64,000 nt of DNA, taken from positions 181,292 through 245,291 of the forward strand of contig NZ_BNBB01000007.1 in assembly GCF_014654615.1 (NCBI RefSeq). The letters are read 5' to 3'. The notes beneath the pieces were generated by a model. It worked only from the letters and a program-made list of their open reading frames with translations. It did not search any database and had not been told where the DNA came from. The position numbers were made by a program, and so were the translations under genes. The stretch is from Streptosporangium violaceochromogenes. Its GTDB lineage: Bacteria; Actinomycetota; Actinomycetes; Streptosporangiales; Streptosporangiaceae. This document shows, in pieces, positions 18,180 to 27,337 of the stretch (positions are counted from its first letter, which is position 1; each line of letters opens with the position of its first letter).

Positions 18180-20228
18180 ATGACCGCAGCGGCGGAGACG
18201 ACGCCACCTCCGTGCCCCGACACCCCTTCCCCCCACCGGCTGGGGCCCCGCCCCCGGCTGCTCGTGGCCAGCGCCTTCATGCTCTTCCTGGAGCTCGCGC
18301 TGATCCGGTGGACCGGGTCGAACATCGTTCATCTGAGCTATTTCACGAATTTCATCTTGCTCGGCTCGTTTCTCGGGATCGGGCTTGGTTTCCTCCGCGT
18401 CGGGCGTACCACGCGGCAGCCGTACTATTCGCCGATCGTGCTGGCCCTTCTGGTGTCGATCGTCCTGTTTTTCCCGGTCACCGTCGACCGGCAGACCGAG
18501 GGCGTCCTGTACTGGACCAGCCTGAACACCAGCGGCCCCCCGGCCTGGCTGATCCTGCCGGTGATCTTCGCCGCGGCGGCGGCCGTGCTGATGGGGCCGG
18601 CCGAGCTGGTGGGGCGCTGCTTCCCCGAACTCGGCCGTCTGGAGGCATACCGCTACGACCTGCTCGGCAGCCTCGCCGGCATCGCGCTGTTCACCGCGCT
18701 GTCGTTCCTCGGGGCGCCCCCCGTCGTGTGGGGGGCGATCGCCGCGGCGGCCTACACCGCGCTGCTGCGGCCGCGCACGGCCGCCGGGCGCCTGGCGCTG
18801 GTCGTGCCGTCGCTGGTCGTCGTCGGCGCGCTCGCGGCCGAGACGGTGACCTCGGGCGCGCTGTGGTCGCCGTACTACAAGGTGACCTACGACCGTTTCG
18901 ACTGGCACGGCGTCCCGGTGATGGACATCCAGGTCAACGGCATCCCGCACCAGCAGGCCATCCCCGCGGCCAACCGGCTGGACTGGGAGCGGCAGTACGC
19001 CCTGCCATACGAGCGGGCGACGGCGCGAAGGCTGGACGACGTGCTGATCGTCGGGGCGGGCAGCGGCACCGACGTGGCGATCGCGCTGCGCAAGGGCGCC
19101 GGGCACGTGGACGCGGTGGAGATCGACCCCAGGCTCCGCGAGCTGGGCGGGCGCCACCACCCCGACCGGCCCTACGACGACCCGAGGGTCACCACCGTCG
19201 TCACCGACGGCCGCGCCTTCCTGGAGAGCACGACCGGCAGGTACGACCTGATCCTGTTCGCGCTGCCCGACTCCCTCACGCTGGTCTCGGGGGCGAGCTC
19301 GCTGCGGCTGGAGAGCTACCTGTTCACCCGGCAGGCCATGGAGGCGGCCAGAGACCGTCTCAAGCCCGGCGGCACCTTCTCGATGTACAACTACTACCGC
19401 GAGGGCTGGCTGGTGGACCGGCTCGCCGCCACCGCGCAGGCCGCCTTCGGCCACAGGCCGTGCGTCGACGTCGTCAGCCAGGCCGGGCAGCAGGCCGTCA
19501 TCACCGCGGGGCTCACCCCCGAGGCCCAGAAGTGCGGCGCCGAGTGGGCCGGGGCGAGCGCGGACACCCCGCCGCCGACCGGTGACGACCGCCCCTTCCT
19601 CTACCTGAAGGACCGCACGGTCCCGTGGATCTACCTCCTCACCCTCGGCCTGATCCTCGTCGTGAGCCTCCTCGCGGTCCGGGCGGTGGCCGGGCCGTAC
19701 GGCAGGATGCGCCCCCACGCGGACCTGTTCCTGCTCGGCGCGGCGTTCCTGCTGCTGGAGACCAGGAGCGTGACGGGGTTCGCGCTGCTGTTCGGCACGA
19801 CCTGGGTGGTGAACGCGATCGTGTTCGCCGGGGTCCTGGTCGCGGTGCTGGCCGCCGTGGAGACGACCCGCCGCCTGACGACCCCGCCGCTGCCCGTCAT
19901 GTACGGCCTGCTTCTCGCCGCGCTGGCGGCGGCCTGGCTGGTGCCCGCCTCCTGGCTGCTGGGCCTGCCGCTGCCGCTGCGGGTGCCGGTCGCCGTGGTG
20001 GTGGCCTTCCTGCCGATCTTCGTGGCCAACGTGGTGTTCGCCAAGCGCTTCGCCGGCTCCGCCGACGGCACGACGGCCTTCGGAGCGAACCTGCTGGGCG
20101 CGATGGCCGGCGGCTGCCTGGAGTATCTGGCGCTGGTCGTCGGCTACCGGGGCCTGCTGGTCGTGGCGGGCGCGCTCTATCTCGCCGCGTTCGCCCTGCT
20201 GCCCGGCCGGGCCCCGAGGACCGGCTGA
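18180..20228 (+). CDS. Membrane protein with spermidine-synthase-like methyltransferase domain
   Basis: The 682-residue protein has about six hydrophobic helices N-terminally (residues 30-220), a Rossmann domain similar to spermidine synthases in the middle (about 275-440: VLIVGAGSGTDVAIALRKGA, then VDAVEIDPRLRELG and DGRAFLES), and about six more helices from 475 to the end. This fused layout occurs in many bacteria and its reaction is not established; true polyamine synthesis is doubtful. No Shine-Dalgarno precedes ATG 18180. A TACCGT element eight bases upstream suggests a leaderless transcript. A TTG three codons earlier is an alternative start. Confidence 0.8.
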   Translation: MTAAAETTPPPCPDTPSPHRLGPRPRLLVASAFMLFLELALIRWTGSNIVHLSYFTNFILLGSFLGIGLGFLRVGRTTRQPYYSPIVLALLVSIVLFFPVTVDRQTEGVLYWTSLNTSGPPAWLILPVIFAAAAAVLMGPAELVGRCFPELGRLEAYRYDLLGSLAGIALFTALSFLGAPPVVWGAIAAAAYTALLRPRTAAGRLALVVPSLVVVGALAAETVTSGALWSPYYKVTYDRFDWHGVPVMDIQVNGIPHQQAIPAANRLDWERQYALPYERATARRLDDVLIVGAGSGTDVAIALRKGAGHVDAVEIDPRLRELGGRHHPDRPYDDPRVTTVVTDGRAFLESTTGRYDLILFALPDSLTLVSGASSLRLESYLFTRQAMEAARDRLKPGGTFSMYNYYREGWLVDRLAATAQAAFGHRPCVDVVSQAGQQAVITAGLTPEAQKCGAEWAGASADTPPPTGDDRPFLYLKDRTVPWIYLLTLGLILVVSLLAVRAVAGPYGRMRPHADLFLLGAAFLLLETRSVTGFALLFGTTWVVNAIVFAGVLVAVLAAVETTRRLTTPPLPVMYGLLLAALAAAWLVPASWLLGLPLPLRVPVAVVVAFLPIFVANVVFAKRFAGSADGTTAFGANLLGAMAGGCLEYLALVVGYRGLLVVAGALYLAAFALLPGRAPRTG

Positions 20229-20283
20229 CCCCGCACGGTCCGCCGACCTCGCACGGTCCGGCCGCGCCGCGCGGGGGGAGGGG

Positions 20284-21906
20284 TCAGAAGCCGCAGATCT
20301 CGCCGAGCGACTTGGTGGCGTCGGTGTTCGGGGTGGGCGTCCGGTGGGATGCCGTCTCCGGGGTTCCCGTGGTCCTCGCGGTCCCGCTGGGTGAGGGGGT
20401 GGCTGTCGCGCCGCTCGCGCCGGGCGAGGCCGTCACCCCCGCGGCCTGGGGGCGGTGGGCGGGCCGGACGGACTGGCGCAGCGCCTTGGCGGTCGCGGCC
20501 CGGATCTTCTGCCAGTCGGGGGAGCCGGAGTGGAACTCCGGCGGCACGAACTGGAGGCTGGTGATCCTGGCGTTCTTGACCTTCAGGCCGAGGGTGGCCA
20601 GGTGTTCGAGCAGTTCGCGGGGGATGTCGGTCCTGGCCATCTTCTTGGCGACGTTCGCGATCTTGATGAAGTTGGCCAGGACGACGGAGGGCGTGGCCTG
20701 CTGGGCGAAGGCGCCGATGACGCAGCGCTGCCTGCTCATCCGGGAGAAGTCGTCGCTGCCGACGCGGGACCGGCCGTACCAGAGCGCCTCCTCGCCGGAG
20801 AGCGTCCGGTAACCGGCCCTGATCGTGCCCGCCGTACCGTAGAGGCCGCCCCACTTGACGTCCCGCTCCACCCGGATCTTCAGTCCGCCGATGGCGTCCA
20901 CCAGATGGGCGAACCCGAACATGTTGACCAGGGCGTAGTAGTCGATCCTCAGGTTGAGCGTGTGGCCGATCGCCTCCATGAGGGCTTTGGGGCCCCGCTG
21001 GCCGTCCTTGCCGGGGACGATCTCCGGGTGCTCCTCGGCGTACTGCCAGACCTCGTTGAGCAGGCCGCCGTTGGGCAGCTCGCGCATGAAGCCGGCGGGA
21101 AACTGCCTGCCCAGCCGGCTGCCGGGAGGGAAGTGGATGTGCTGCAGGTTGCGGGGGAGGCTGAACATGACGGTGTTGCCGGTCGGGACGTGCACGCTGG
21201 CCACGGTCATGCTGTCGGTGCGGATGCCGTCCCGGTTGCCGGCGCCGTCGCCGCCGACGAGCAGGAAGTTCACCCGCTCACGCCCGCCCCAGGGGTCCTC
21301 GTGCCGGACGGGGGTCGCGGAGGGGTTCTCCGCGGCGCTCTGGAAGATGGCGTTGGCGGCGTCCTTGACGGTCAGCACGGTGCTGGCGGCCAGTGCGAAC
21401 GGTGACATCACGGCCACGCACAGCACCCCGACGGCGATGCCCGACGCGATCTGGCCGCCGCTGCCCAGCCGGCTGGGCCCGAGGGCGATGTAGGAGGACA
21501 GCACCAGCAGGAACCAGATCATCGCGCCGGCCCCGGCGAGGATCGCCCCGGCCGAGAGCGTGCTGTCCCGCGTCACGAAACCCGCGTTGCCGGGGTCGGC
21601 CAGGACGATGGCGGCGGTCGCCCCCGCCGCCAGCAGCAGGCCGAAGGCGCCGAGCAGCGCGTATCCGGTACGGCGCCGCCCCGAGCGCAGGTGGGCCGCC
21701 CCGGGCAGGATCACCGACAGCCCGGTCCAGCCGATGAGGGAGGCGGCCGTCAGCGGCTTGGCGAACCTGGGCTTTTTGCCGGGGGTGTTTCCGCGGGGGG
21801 TGTGTCCGCCGGGGTCGGAGCCGCCCTCCGCGTCCCGCCGCCGGGCGCGCCCGCGCCCGGCCTCGCCGGCAGGGGGTCCCGCGTCTTGCCCAAGGCGCAT
21901 CGTCAC
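20284..21906 (-). CDS. LytR-CpsA-Psr (LCP) family protein with four membrane helices
   Basis: The 540-residue protein has a charged N-terminal tail (1-48), four hydrophobic helices (about 50-200) and an extracytoplasmic LCP domain with VNFLLVGGDGAGNRDGIRTD, SMTVASV, SLPRNLQHIHFPPG and ALWYGRSRVGSDDFSRMSRQR, whose Arg and Asp residues bind the polyprenyl phosphate. LCP enzymes attach teichoic acid-like or arabinogalactan polymers to peptidoglycan. Most have one membrane helix, so four is unusual. The C-terminus is a Thr/Ser/Pro tail ending CGF. GTG at 21906 with AGGAAG just upstream is chosen; ATG two codons on is possible. Confidence 0.92.
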   Translation of the reverse strand: MTMRLGQDAGPPAGEAGRGRARRRDAEGGSDPGGHTPRGNTPGKKPRFAKPLTAASLIGWTGLSVILPGAAHLRSGRRRTGYALLGAFGLLLAAGATAAIVLADPGNAGFVTRDSTLSAGAILAGAGAMIWFLLVLSSYIALGPSRLGSGGQIASGIAVGVLCVAVMSPFALAASTVLTVKDAANAIFQSAAENPSATPVRHEDPWGGRERVNFLLVGGDGAGNRDGIRTDSMTVASVHVPTGNTVMFSLPRNLQHIHFPPGSRLGRQFPAGFMRELPNGGLLNEVWQYAEEHPEIVPGKDGQRGPKALMEAIGHTLNLRIDYYALVNMFGFAHLVDAIGGLKIRVERDVKWGGLYGTAGTIRAGYRTLSGEEALWYGRSRVGSDDFSRMSRQRCVIGAFAQQATPSVVLANFIKIANVAKKMARTDIPRELLEHLATLGLKVKNARITSLQFVPPEFHSGSPDWQKIRAATAKALRQSVRPAHRPQAAGVTASPGASGATATPSPSGTARTTGTPETASHRTPTPNTDATKSLGEICGF

Positions 21907-22182
21907 ACCGCTTCCTGTACGTCTTACCCCGGTCCACCTGGCAAAACAGCCAGGAGCCCCCCGATTTCACGGAATTGGCAGGATTCTAGCCCCATACCTG
22001 GACATGACAGACAGATAACCAGCCTCGGGGAACGGCTGCCTCCATGATGGCGGCGGATGCGGCTGGGGCGGGAGGGGGGTCTGAGGAAAGCCGGGGCGCG
22101 AGAGACGGAGGAGGGGCCGGGCGCTCCCGGGACGGCCCCCGCCGGCTCGGCCGTCCGATATATCAAGAAGGGTGGAAACTTT

Positions 22183-22308
22183 ATGAATTCGGGGCGTAAG
22201 AAGACAGATTTATCATCCGTAACGGATGTCGCGGTGTTCAGTGACATTCCGAAATCATCCAAGGTGATCTCCGCGATGTGCGGGACCGGGCCGGGCGCGG
22301 TGTCCTAG
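22183..22308 (+). CDS. Possible 41-residue leader peptide before LysR gene
   Basis: A frame MNSGRKKTDLSSVTDVAVFS continues to a stop ten bases before the LysR ATG. A GGTGG lies seven bases before its ATG. The region is AT-rich and also holds the likely LysR operator, so this frame may be chance. If translated it could act as a leader peptide. No homologue is recognised. Confidence 0.25.
   Translation: MNSGRKKTDLSSVTDVAVFSDIPKSSKVISAMCGTGPGAVS
22214..22228. promoter_or_regulatory. Palindrome upstream of LysR gene, candidate operator
   Basis: CATCCGT-A-ACGGATG is a perfect repeat with 7-base arms, about 90 bases before the LysR start. LysR regulators usually bind such dyads upstream of their own promoter. 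Confidence 0.5.
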
Positions 22309-22318
22309 CTTCAAAGTC

Positions 22319-23188
22319 ATGAATCTGCAGCAGCTCCGCTACGTGGTCGCGACGGCGGAGCACCGCACCATGACCGACGCGGCCAGGTCGCTGTACATCG
22401 CCCAGCCTGCGCTTTCCCGCGCGATCAGGGATCTGGAGCGAGAGCTGGGAATGACGCTGTTCGCCCGCTCCGGCCGCGGTGTGGTCGTCACGGCCCAGGG
22501 GCGCAGGGTGGTCAAGCTCGCCCGGGAGGCGCTCGACGCCGTACGCGAGATCGAGGCGCTGTCCGGGCACGGCCACCCCTCCGACACCGAACTGCGCATC
22601 GCCTCGACCCCCAGCCTGGAGCCCGGCCTGACCGCGCGCCTGCTTCCCGCCTACACCGCCGAACACCCCGGGGTGCGCGTGCACGTCGTCCGCTGTGACG
22701 GCCGCGACGGCGTGGTGAACGCCGTCAGGGACCAGCGGGCCGACCTCGGCCTGACGGACCTGCCCGTCCCCTCCGACCTGGTCAGCCACCCGCTGGAACG
22801 CCAGGAGATCGTGCTGATCTCCCCGCCCCGCACGAACCTCCCCGACCCGGTGCCGATGAGCAGGCTCAACGGCATGCGGCTGGTCCTTCCCGTCCCCGGG
22901 AGCGCCCGGCGCAGGGAGTTCGACGCGCTGTTCGCCAAGTACTGCGTCACCCCCGTACCGGCCGTGCAGCTCGACGAGCGCGGCAACTGGCTGCGCACGG
23001 TCCGTTCGGGCGCGGCCTCCCTGCTGTGGTACCGGGGGATGGCCGAGCAGGCCGTCAGGGCCGGGCTGGTGGTCCGCCGCCTCGACCCCCCGATCCGCCG
23101 GGTGATCGCCCTCGTCCACACGCGGCGCCGGCTGCCGGCCGCCGCGCAGGACTTCCTCTCGGTGGCCGAGGGCGGCTCGGCCGCCTGA
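22319..23188 (+). CDS. LysR-family transcriptional regulator
   Basis: The 289-residue protein starts MNLQQLRYVVATAEHRTMTD and has a LysR winged helix (AARSLYIAQPALSRAIRDLE) at residues 18-60 and a substrate-binding domain to the end. It lacks a Shine-Dalgarno but has TAGCTT seven bases upstream, as in leaderless actinomycete genes. It is divergent from the LCP gene and cotranscription with the pterin gene downstream (104-base gap) is uncertain. The effector is unknown. Confidence 0.92.
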   Translation: MNLQQLRYVVATAEHRTMTDAARSLYIAQPALSRAIRDLERELGMTLFARSGRGVVVTAQGRRVVKLAREALDAVREIEALSGHGHPSDTELRIASTPSLEPGLTARLLPAYTAEHPGVRVHVVRCDGRDGVVNAVRDQRADLGLTDLPVPSDLVSHPLERQEIVLISPPRTNLPDPVPMSRLNGMRLVLPVPGSARRREFDALFAKYCVTPVPAVQLDERGNWLRTVRSGAASLLWYRGMAEQAVRAGLVVRRLDPPIRRVIALVHTRRRLPAAAQDFLSVAEGGSAA

Positions 23189-23292
23189 AGGGCGCGGCGG
23201 GCTTCCCCCTCGCGGGGCCCCGGCGGGAGGCGGGCGCGGGTGCTCCCCTCCTGATGAGGGACGGTTCCGCGGGCTCGTATAGGCTCCTGCCG

Positions 23293-24201
23293 ATGACTAT
23301 CCTGCGCCTGCGCGGCCGCGTGTTCCGGCCCGGCGAGTTCGCGATCATGGCGGTGGTCAACCGCACTCCCGACTCCTTCTTCGACAGGGGAAGGACCTAC
23401 GGATACGCGGCCGCCCTGGAGGCGGTGGACCGGGCCGTCGCCGCCGGCGCGGACATCGTGGACATCGGCGGTGTCAAGGCGGGCCCCGGCGACGAGGTCG
23501 GCCCCGCCGAGGAGATCCGCCGGGTGGCCGGTCTGGTCGCCGAGGTCCGCCGGCGTCACCCCCGGCTGATCATCAGCGTCGACACCTGGCGGGCCGAGGT
23601 CGGCGAGGTGGTCGCCCGAGCGGGGGCGGACCTGCTCAACGACACCTGGGGCGGGGTGGACCCCGGCCTGGCGGAGGTCGCCGCCCGGTACGGCGTCGGG
23701 CTGGTCTGCGCGCACGCCGGAGGCGCCGTTCCCCGCACCCGCCCGCACCGGATCGCCTACGACGACGTGGTGGCCGACGTCATCGGGCACACCGTCGGCC
23801 TCGCGCGTCGGGCGGTCGCCGCGGGGGTCGCCCGCGAGGCGATTCTCATCGACCCCGCGCACGACTTCGGCAAGAACACCCGGCACTCACTGGAGATCGG
23901 CCGCCGCCTGGGCGAGATGACGGGCACCGGATGGCCGGTGCTGGTCGCGGTCTCCAACAAGGACTTCGTCGGCGAGACGCTCGGCGGCCTTCCGGTCGGC
24001 GAGCGCCACGCCGGGACCGTCGCCACCCTCGCCGTCTCGGCCTGGCAGGGCGCCCGGGTCTTCCGCGTCCACGACGCCGCCTCCGCCCGCGCCGCGCTGG
24101 CCGCCGTCACCGCGCTGCGGGAGGCCCTCCCGGCCGGGGCGCGTTCCAATAAGGCGGACAATTCCGACAAATCTACCAATCTCGACAATTTGGATAATTG
24201 A
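23293..24201 (+). CDS. folP2: Dihydropteroate synthase paralogue, FolP2 type
   Basis: The 302-residue TIM-barrel protein resembles mycobacterial FolP2: VMAVVNRTPDSFFDRGRTYG, IVDIGGVKAGPGDEVGPAEE, SVDTWRAEV, LLNDTWGGVDPGLAEVA, LVCAHAGGAVPRTRP and LIDPAHDFGKNT. Genuine DHPS reads NVTPDSFSDGG in the first motif; here NRTPDSFFDRG replaces it, and mycobacterial FolP2 lacks dihydropteroate synthase activity, so a different pterin-like role is likely. The last 18 residues (from SNKADN) come from a 9-base tandem repeat and are unlike the rest. TATAGG nine bases before the ATG and no Shine-Dalgarno suggest a leaderless message. Confidence 0.9.
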   Translation: MTILRLRGRVFRPGEFAIMAVVNRTPDSFFDRGRTYGYAAALEAVDRAVAAGADIVDIGGVKAGPGDEVGPAEEIRRVAGLVAEVRRRHPRLIISVDTWRAEVGEVVARAGADLLNDTWGGVDPGLAEVAARYGVGLVCAHAGGAVPRTRPHRIAYDDVVADVIGHTVGLARRAVAAGVAREAILIDPAHDFGKNTRHSLEIGRRLGEMTGTGWPVLVAVSNKDFVGETLGGLPVGERHAGTVATLAVSAWQGARVFRVHDAASARAALAAVTALREALPAGARSNKADNSDKSTNLDNLDN

Positions 24202-24228
24202 GATAATTTCGACAATTCGGGCAAATGG
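24157..24228. repeat. 9-bp tandem repeat spanning the folP2 stop codon
   Basis: Eight degenerate copies of GACAATTNN run head to tail. The first five are in frame with folP2, encoding repeated Asp-Asn-X, and the fifth contains the TGA stop; three more follow it. The patch is AT-rich within 72% G+C surroundings. Copy number could vary by slippage, changing the length of the FolP2 tail in steps of three residues. Confidence 0.85.
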
Positions 24229-24690
24229 GTGTGAGGTTGGAAAAGGGCGCCCGGGTGGTCCGAAACCCCGGGGGCGGAAAACGGGGTGCGGGTGAGACCG
24301 AAAAGGGATCGGGCCACCCGCTGGGGGGACGGGTGGCCCGATCGCGAGACGGGTGCGCGTCTCGCCTTTCAGAAGGTCCTATCGCGTTCCGGTGCCCGCG
24401 GCGCCGGTCTCCTCGGGGAGCCGAGGGCGGGACGTCGCCCGCCCTTCGCGGATCCCTCTCATGGCCGGCCTCCTGACGGGCGCCGGGCGCCGTGCCGGAC
24501 GGCACCCGGGGGGTGGAACGTCCCCATCCTCAACCGGCGAGATATTTGCCGCAATATCATGACATGAGTAACTTGATTTGTTATCTACTCCCGGAACGCA
24601 CAGTCGCCGCGTCCCTCCGGCCCCCGGGGCACCCCCATCGGGGAGGTTTCCGCAGGTCACGGCGGTGGGGGCGGCGGGTTCGGGAGCGGG
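24202..24690. other. Convergent intergenic region with hairpins
   Basis: It lies between folP2 and the convergent histidine kinase gene. It holds the end of the 9-bp repeat, two perfect hairpins (24307-24343 and 24344-24365) and an AT-rich dyad GATATT-6-AATATC at 24541-24558. I find no convincing gene. Confidence 0.6.
24307..24365. terminator. Tandem perfect hairpins after folP2
   Basis: Arms of 14 bases (24307-24320, 24330-24343) enclose 9 bases, followed at once by a second hairpin with 8-base arms (24344-24351, 24358-24365). They end transcription between the convergent genes; no T-run follows. Confidence 0.75.
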
Positions 24691-26100
24691 TCAGGACAGC
24701 GGGAGCCGGACGACGGCCCGCAGGCCGGGGGAGGCGTCCTCCAGATGGACCGCGCCGCCGTGGGCGTGGATCGTCTCCCGGACGATCGCCAGCCCCAGCC
24801 CGGCCCCGCCCTCGTCGCGGCTGCGCGCGCTGTCCAGGCGGGTGAACCGGCCGAAGACCCGCTCCCTGTCGGGCTCGGGGACGCCGGGCCCGTCGTCGGT
24901 GACGGTCAGCACCGCGTCGGCCCCCTCGGCCCGCAGCTCCACCACCACCGGGGCGCTCGTGTGGCGCAGCGCGTTGTCCACCAGGTTGACCAGCACCCGT
25001 CCCAGATCGAGCGCGTCACCGGTCACCGTGATCGATCCGTCCTCACGCCCGGGCGCCCCGGCGCCTCCCGCGACGCGCACCGTGACGGCGGCGCCGTATC
25101 GCTCGGCCGTCCGGGGGACCAGCCGGTCCAGCGCCACCGGCTCCCTGCGGCCGGGCCTGCCCCCACGCTCGTCCAGCCGGGCCAGGGCGAGCAGGTCCTC
25201 GGCCAGCCGGGCCAGGCGCATGGTGTCCTCCAGCACGCCCTCGGCCGTCTCCCGCCACTCCTGGCCCTCCGGATGGCCGAGCGCGACCTCCAGCTGAAGC
25301 CGGATGCTGGCCAGCGGGCTGCGCAGCTCGTGGGCGGCGTCGGAGACCAGGGCCCGCTGGCGCGCGTCGGCCTTCTCCAGCCGGGCCAGCATGTCGTTGA
25401 GCGTGACGGCGAGGCTGTGCACCTCGTCGCGCGCCTCTGGCACCGGCAGGCGGCGGGAGCGGGCGGTGTCGGTGATCTCCTCGGCCCCCCGGCGCAGCGC
25501 GGCGATGGGGCGCAGCGTCCTGCCGATGATCAGCCAGCTCGCCCCGGCGAGCAGCACCAGCAGCAGGGGTGTGCCGACGAGCAGCACGTGCCCCGCCGCG
25601 CCGACGCCGGCCCGTACCTCGCCGAAGGGCCGGGCCGCGATCACCGTCCGGCCGGCGCCGGCGCTGAGCGCCCGCACCCGCAGTGTGTGCGGGATCCCGT
25701 ACGGCTCGCCGTCCAGGAAGCGGGCCTCGCCCAGCCTCACGGCGAGGGCCCGCTCCCCGGCGTCCAGCAGCGGCACCGGCCGGCCGGTGCCGCCGGTGGC
25801 GTGAGTGATCCGCCCGGAGCCGTCGACCACCTGCAGCAGCGTCCCGTCGATCGAGGTCATCTCGGCCGGCAGCCGCCCGGCGTCGGACAGGGAGACCGTC
25901 TCACGTGCCCGCCGGTAGATCTCCTGGTCGATGCCGGAGAGGAGTGTCCGGCGGAGCACGCCGATCATCACGCAGGCCGAGGCGACCAGGGCCAGCGCGA
26001 GCACGGCCGAGGCCACCACGGTCAGCCGGAAGCGCAGGCTCCTGCGCCGCCACCAGCCCGCCGTGTAGCGCGCGCCCTGGGCGAGCGGGTCAGCCGCCAT
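24691..26100 (-). CDS. Sensor histidine kinase, OmpR-partner type
   Basis: The 469-residue kinase has two membrane helices (about 25-50 and 170-192) flanking an extracytoplasmic sensor, a HAMP linker, the HisKA helix with the phosphorylated His in SDAAHELRSPLASIRLQ, and HATPase boxes LVNLVDNALRHT, DDGPGVPEPDRERVF and GGAGLGLAIVRE. Its start overlaps the response regulator's stop by 11 bases, so the pair is cotranscribed and coupled. The signal is unknown. Confidence 0.95.
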   Translation of the reverse strand: MAADPLAQGARYTAGWWRRRSLRFRLTVVASAVLALALVASACVMIGVLRRTLLSGIDQEIYRRARETVSLSDAGRLPAEMTSIDGTLLQVVDGSGRITHATGGTGRPVPLLDAGERALAVRLGEARFLDGEPYGIPHTLRVRALSAGAGRTVIAARPFGEVRAGVGAAGHVLLVGTPLLLVLLAGASWLIIGRTLRPIAALRRGAEEITDTARSRRLPVPEARDEVHSLAVTLNDMLARLEKADARQRALVSDAAHELRSPLASIRLQLEVALGHPEGQEWRETAEGVLEDTMRLARLAEDLLALARLDERGGRPGRREPVALDRLVPRTAERYGAAVTVRVAGGAGAPGREDGSITVTGDALDLGRVLVNLVDNALRHTSAPVVVELRAEGADAVLTVTDDGPGVPEPDRERVFGRFTRLDSARSRDEGGAGLGLAIVRETIHAHGGAVHLEDASPGLRAVVRLPLS

Positions 26101-26764
26101 CGCCGGCCAGCCGGTATCCGGCGCCCCGTACGGTCCGCAGCGCGTTCCTGGAGAACGGCACGTCGATCTTGCGGCGCAGATAGCCCACATAGACCTCGAC
26201 GACGTTGGGGTCGGTGTCGAAGGCGTCCCAGACGTGCTCCAGGATCTCGGTCTTGGAGACCACCTCGTCGTGGCGGCGCATGAGGTACTCCAGGAGCGCG
26301 AACTCCCTGGGGGTCAGCTCCACCGGCTGCGGGCCCCGGGCGACCCGCCGCCGCGCGGGGTCCAGCGACAGGTCGCCGGCCCGCAGCACCGGGGGGCGCC
26401 GGCCCGCCCCCCGGCGCAGCAGCGCCCTGAGCCTGGCCACCAGCACGACGTAGGAGAACGGTTTGGTCAGGTAGTCGTCGGCGCCCAGGTCGAGCCCGTC
26501 GGCCATGTCGTACTCACCGTCCTTGGCCGACAGCATCAGGATCGGCACCCAGTTCTCCTCGGCACGCAGCCGTTTGCAGACGTTGTAGCCGGAGACCTTC
26601 GGCAGCATGATGTCCAGCACGACCACGTCGTAGCCGCCGTTCCTGGCCAGACGCAGGCCCTCCTCGCCGTCGTGGGCGAGGTCGACCGCGAACCCCTCGG
26701 CCTGCAGCCCGCGCCGGAGGGCCGCGGCCATCCGGCGTTCGTCCTCCACGACGAGAACCCGCAT
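26090..26764 (-). CDS. OmpR-family response regulator
   Basis: The 224-residue protein has a receiver domain with the phospho-acceptor Asp in VVVLDIMLPKVSG and the conserved Lys in YLTKPFSYV, then a winged helix (LTPREFALLEYLMRRHDEVV, SKTEILEHVWD, VEVYVGYLRRKID). It is followed by the histidine kinase gene with overlapping ends. The ATG is the only good start; ACGGGGCGGG lies upstream without a strong Shine-Dalgarno. Confidence 0.95.
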   Translation of the reverse strand: MRVLVVEDERRMAAALRRGLQAEGFAVDLAHDGEEGLRLARNGGYDVVVLDIMLPKVSGYNVCKRLRAEENWVPILMLSAKDGEYDMADGLDLGADDYLTKPFSYVVLVARLRALLRRGAGRRPPVLRAGDLSLDPARRRVARGPQPVELTPREFALLEYLMRRHDEVVSKTEILEHVWDAFDTDPNVVEVYVGYLRRKIDVPFSRNALRTVRGAGYRLAGDGG

Positions 26765-27337
26765 CGTCCCCGACCTTTCCCGCCCCGTCGTGGGGCACCC
26801 CGCCTTGCGAGGCCGCTGAGAAGCCTGTGAGCCCTCCCAGTCTGTCGCAGCCTCCGCGCGGAAGCGCCCACGCGGGCCGCCGGTAACGGCGCTCGGCGGC
26901 ATACCGTGAGGGAGCGGCGGGTCAGAGCGGACAGCGGCGGAAAGGAGCCGGCGGTGAGGGCGGGGGTGCCGGTCGCGGAGAGGGCTGTCCTTGTCGGCTC
27001 TCGATCACGAGGTGGTCCGGCCTTTCCCCTTAAAGCGCTAAACGCGAGACTTGTTGATTAGTGCCCCTTTTGTTCGCGAGGGAAAGGCGGCTTTATTACT
27101 ACATGTCGGGTGAAATTCGAGGGGAGAGTGGGAAGGTTCTGGATCGGAGCGTCCCGGAGCCGACCAGGGAGCCGTGGGGCGCGCAGCGGCCGGCGGGGCC
27201 GCCACGGGGAGGACGCGGCGGGGCCGGAAATGTCGGTACCCTCCGCGATGATGGAGATGTGAACACGATGTGAGCGACCAACGGGACGCCGCCGGGGTTT
27301 CCCCGCCCCCGGAGACCCCCGGGAGATGAGGCAGGCG
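26765..27337. other. Intergenic region upstream of two-component operon
   Basis: This 573-base divergent region has no gene I can support. Positions about 27030-27120 are AT-rich for this genome (TTAAAGCGCTAAACG, TTGTTGATTAG, CTTTATTACTAC) and probably hold promoters for the minus-strand regulator operon or for the small gene at 27338. Confidence 0.5.

Larger units (their letters stand above)
21907..22318. other. Divergent promoter region with AT-rich patch upstream of LysR gene
   Basis: This 412-base region separates the LCP and LysR genes. Its last 170 bases are markedly AT-rich and hold the palindrome at 22214, the weak small frame at 22183, and a TAGCTT hexamer seven bases before the LysR ATG that fits a leaderless promoter -10. 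The first 240 bases show nothing I can name. Confidence 0.5.

Noticed and set aside
24492..24845. Frame over the AT-rich patch after folP2
   Set aside because: It runs into the antisense of the histidine kinase gene and has no start signals.
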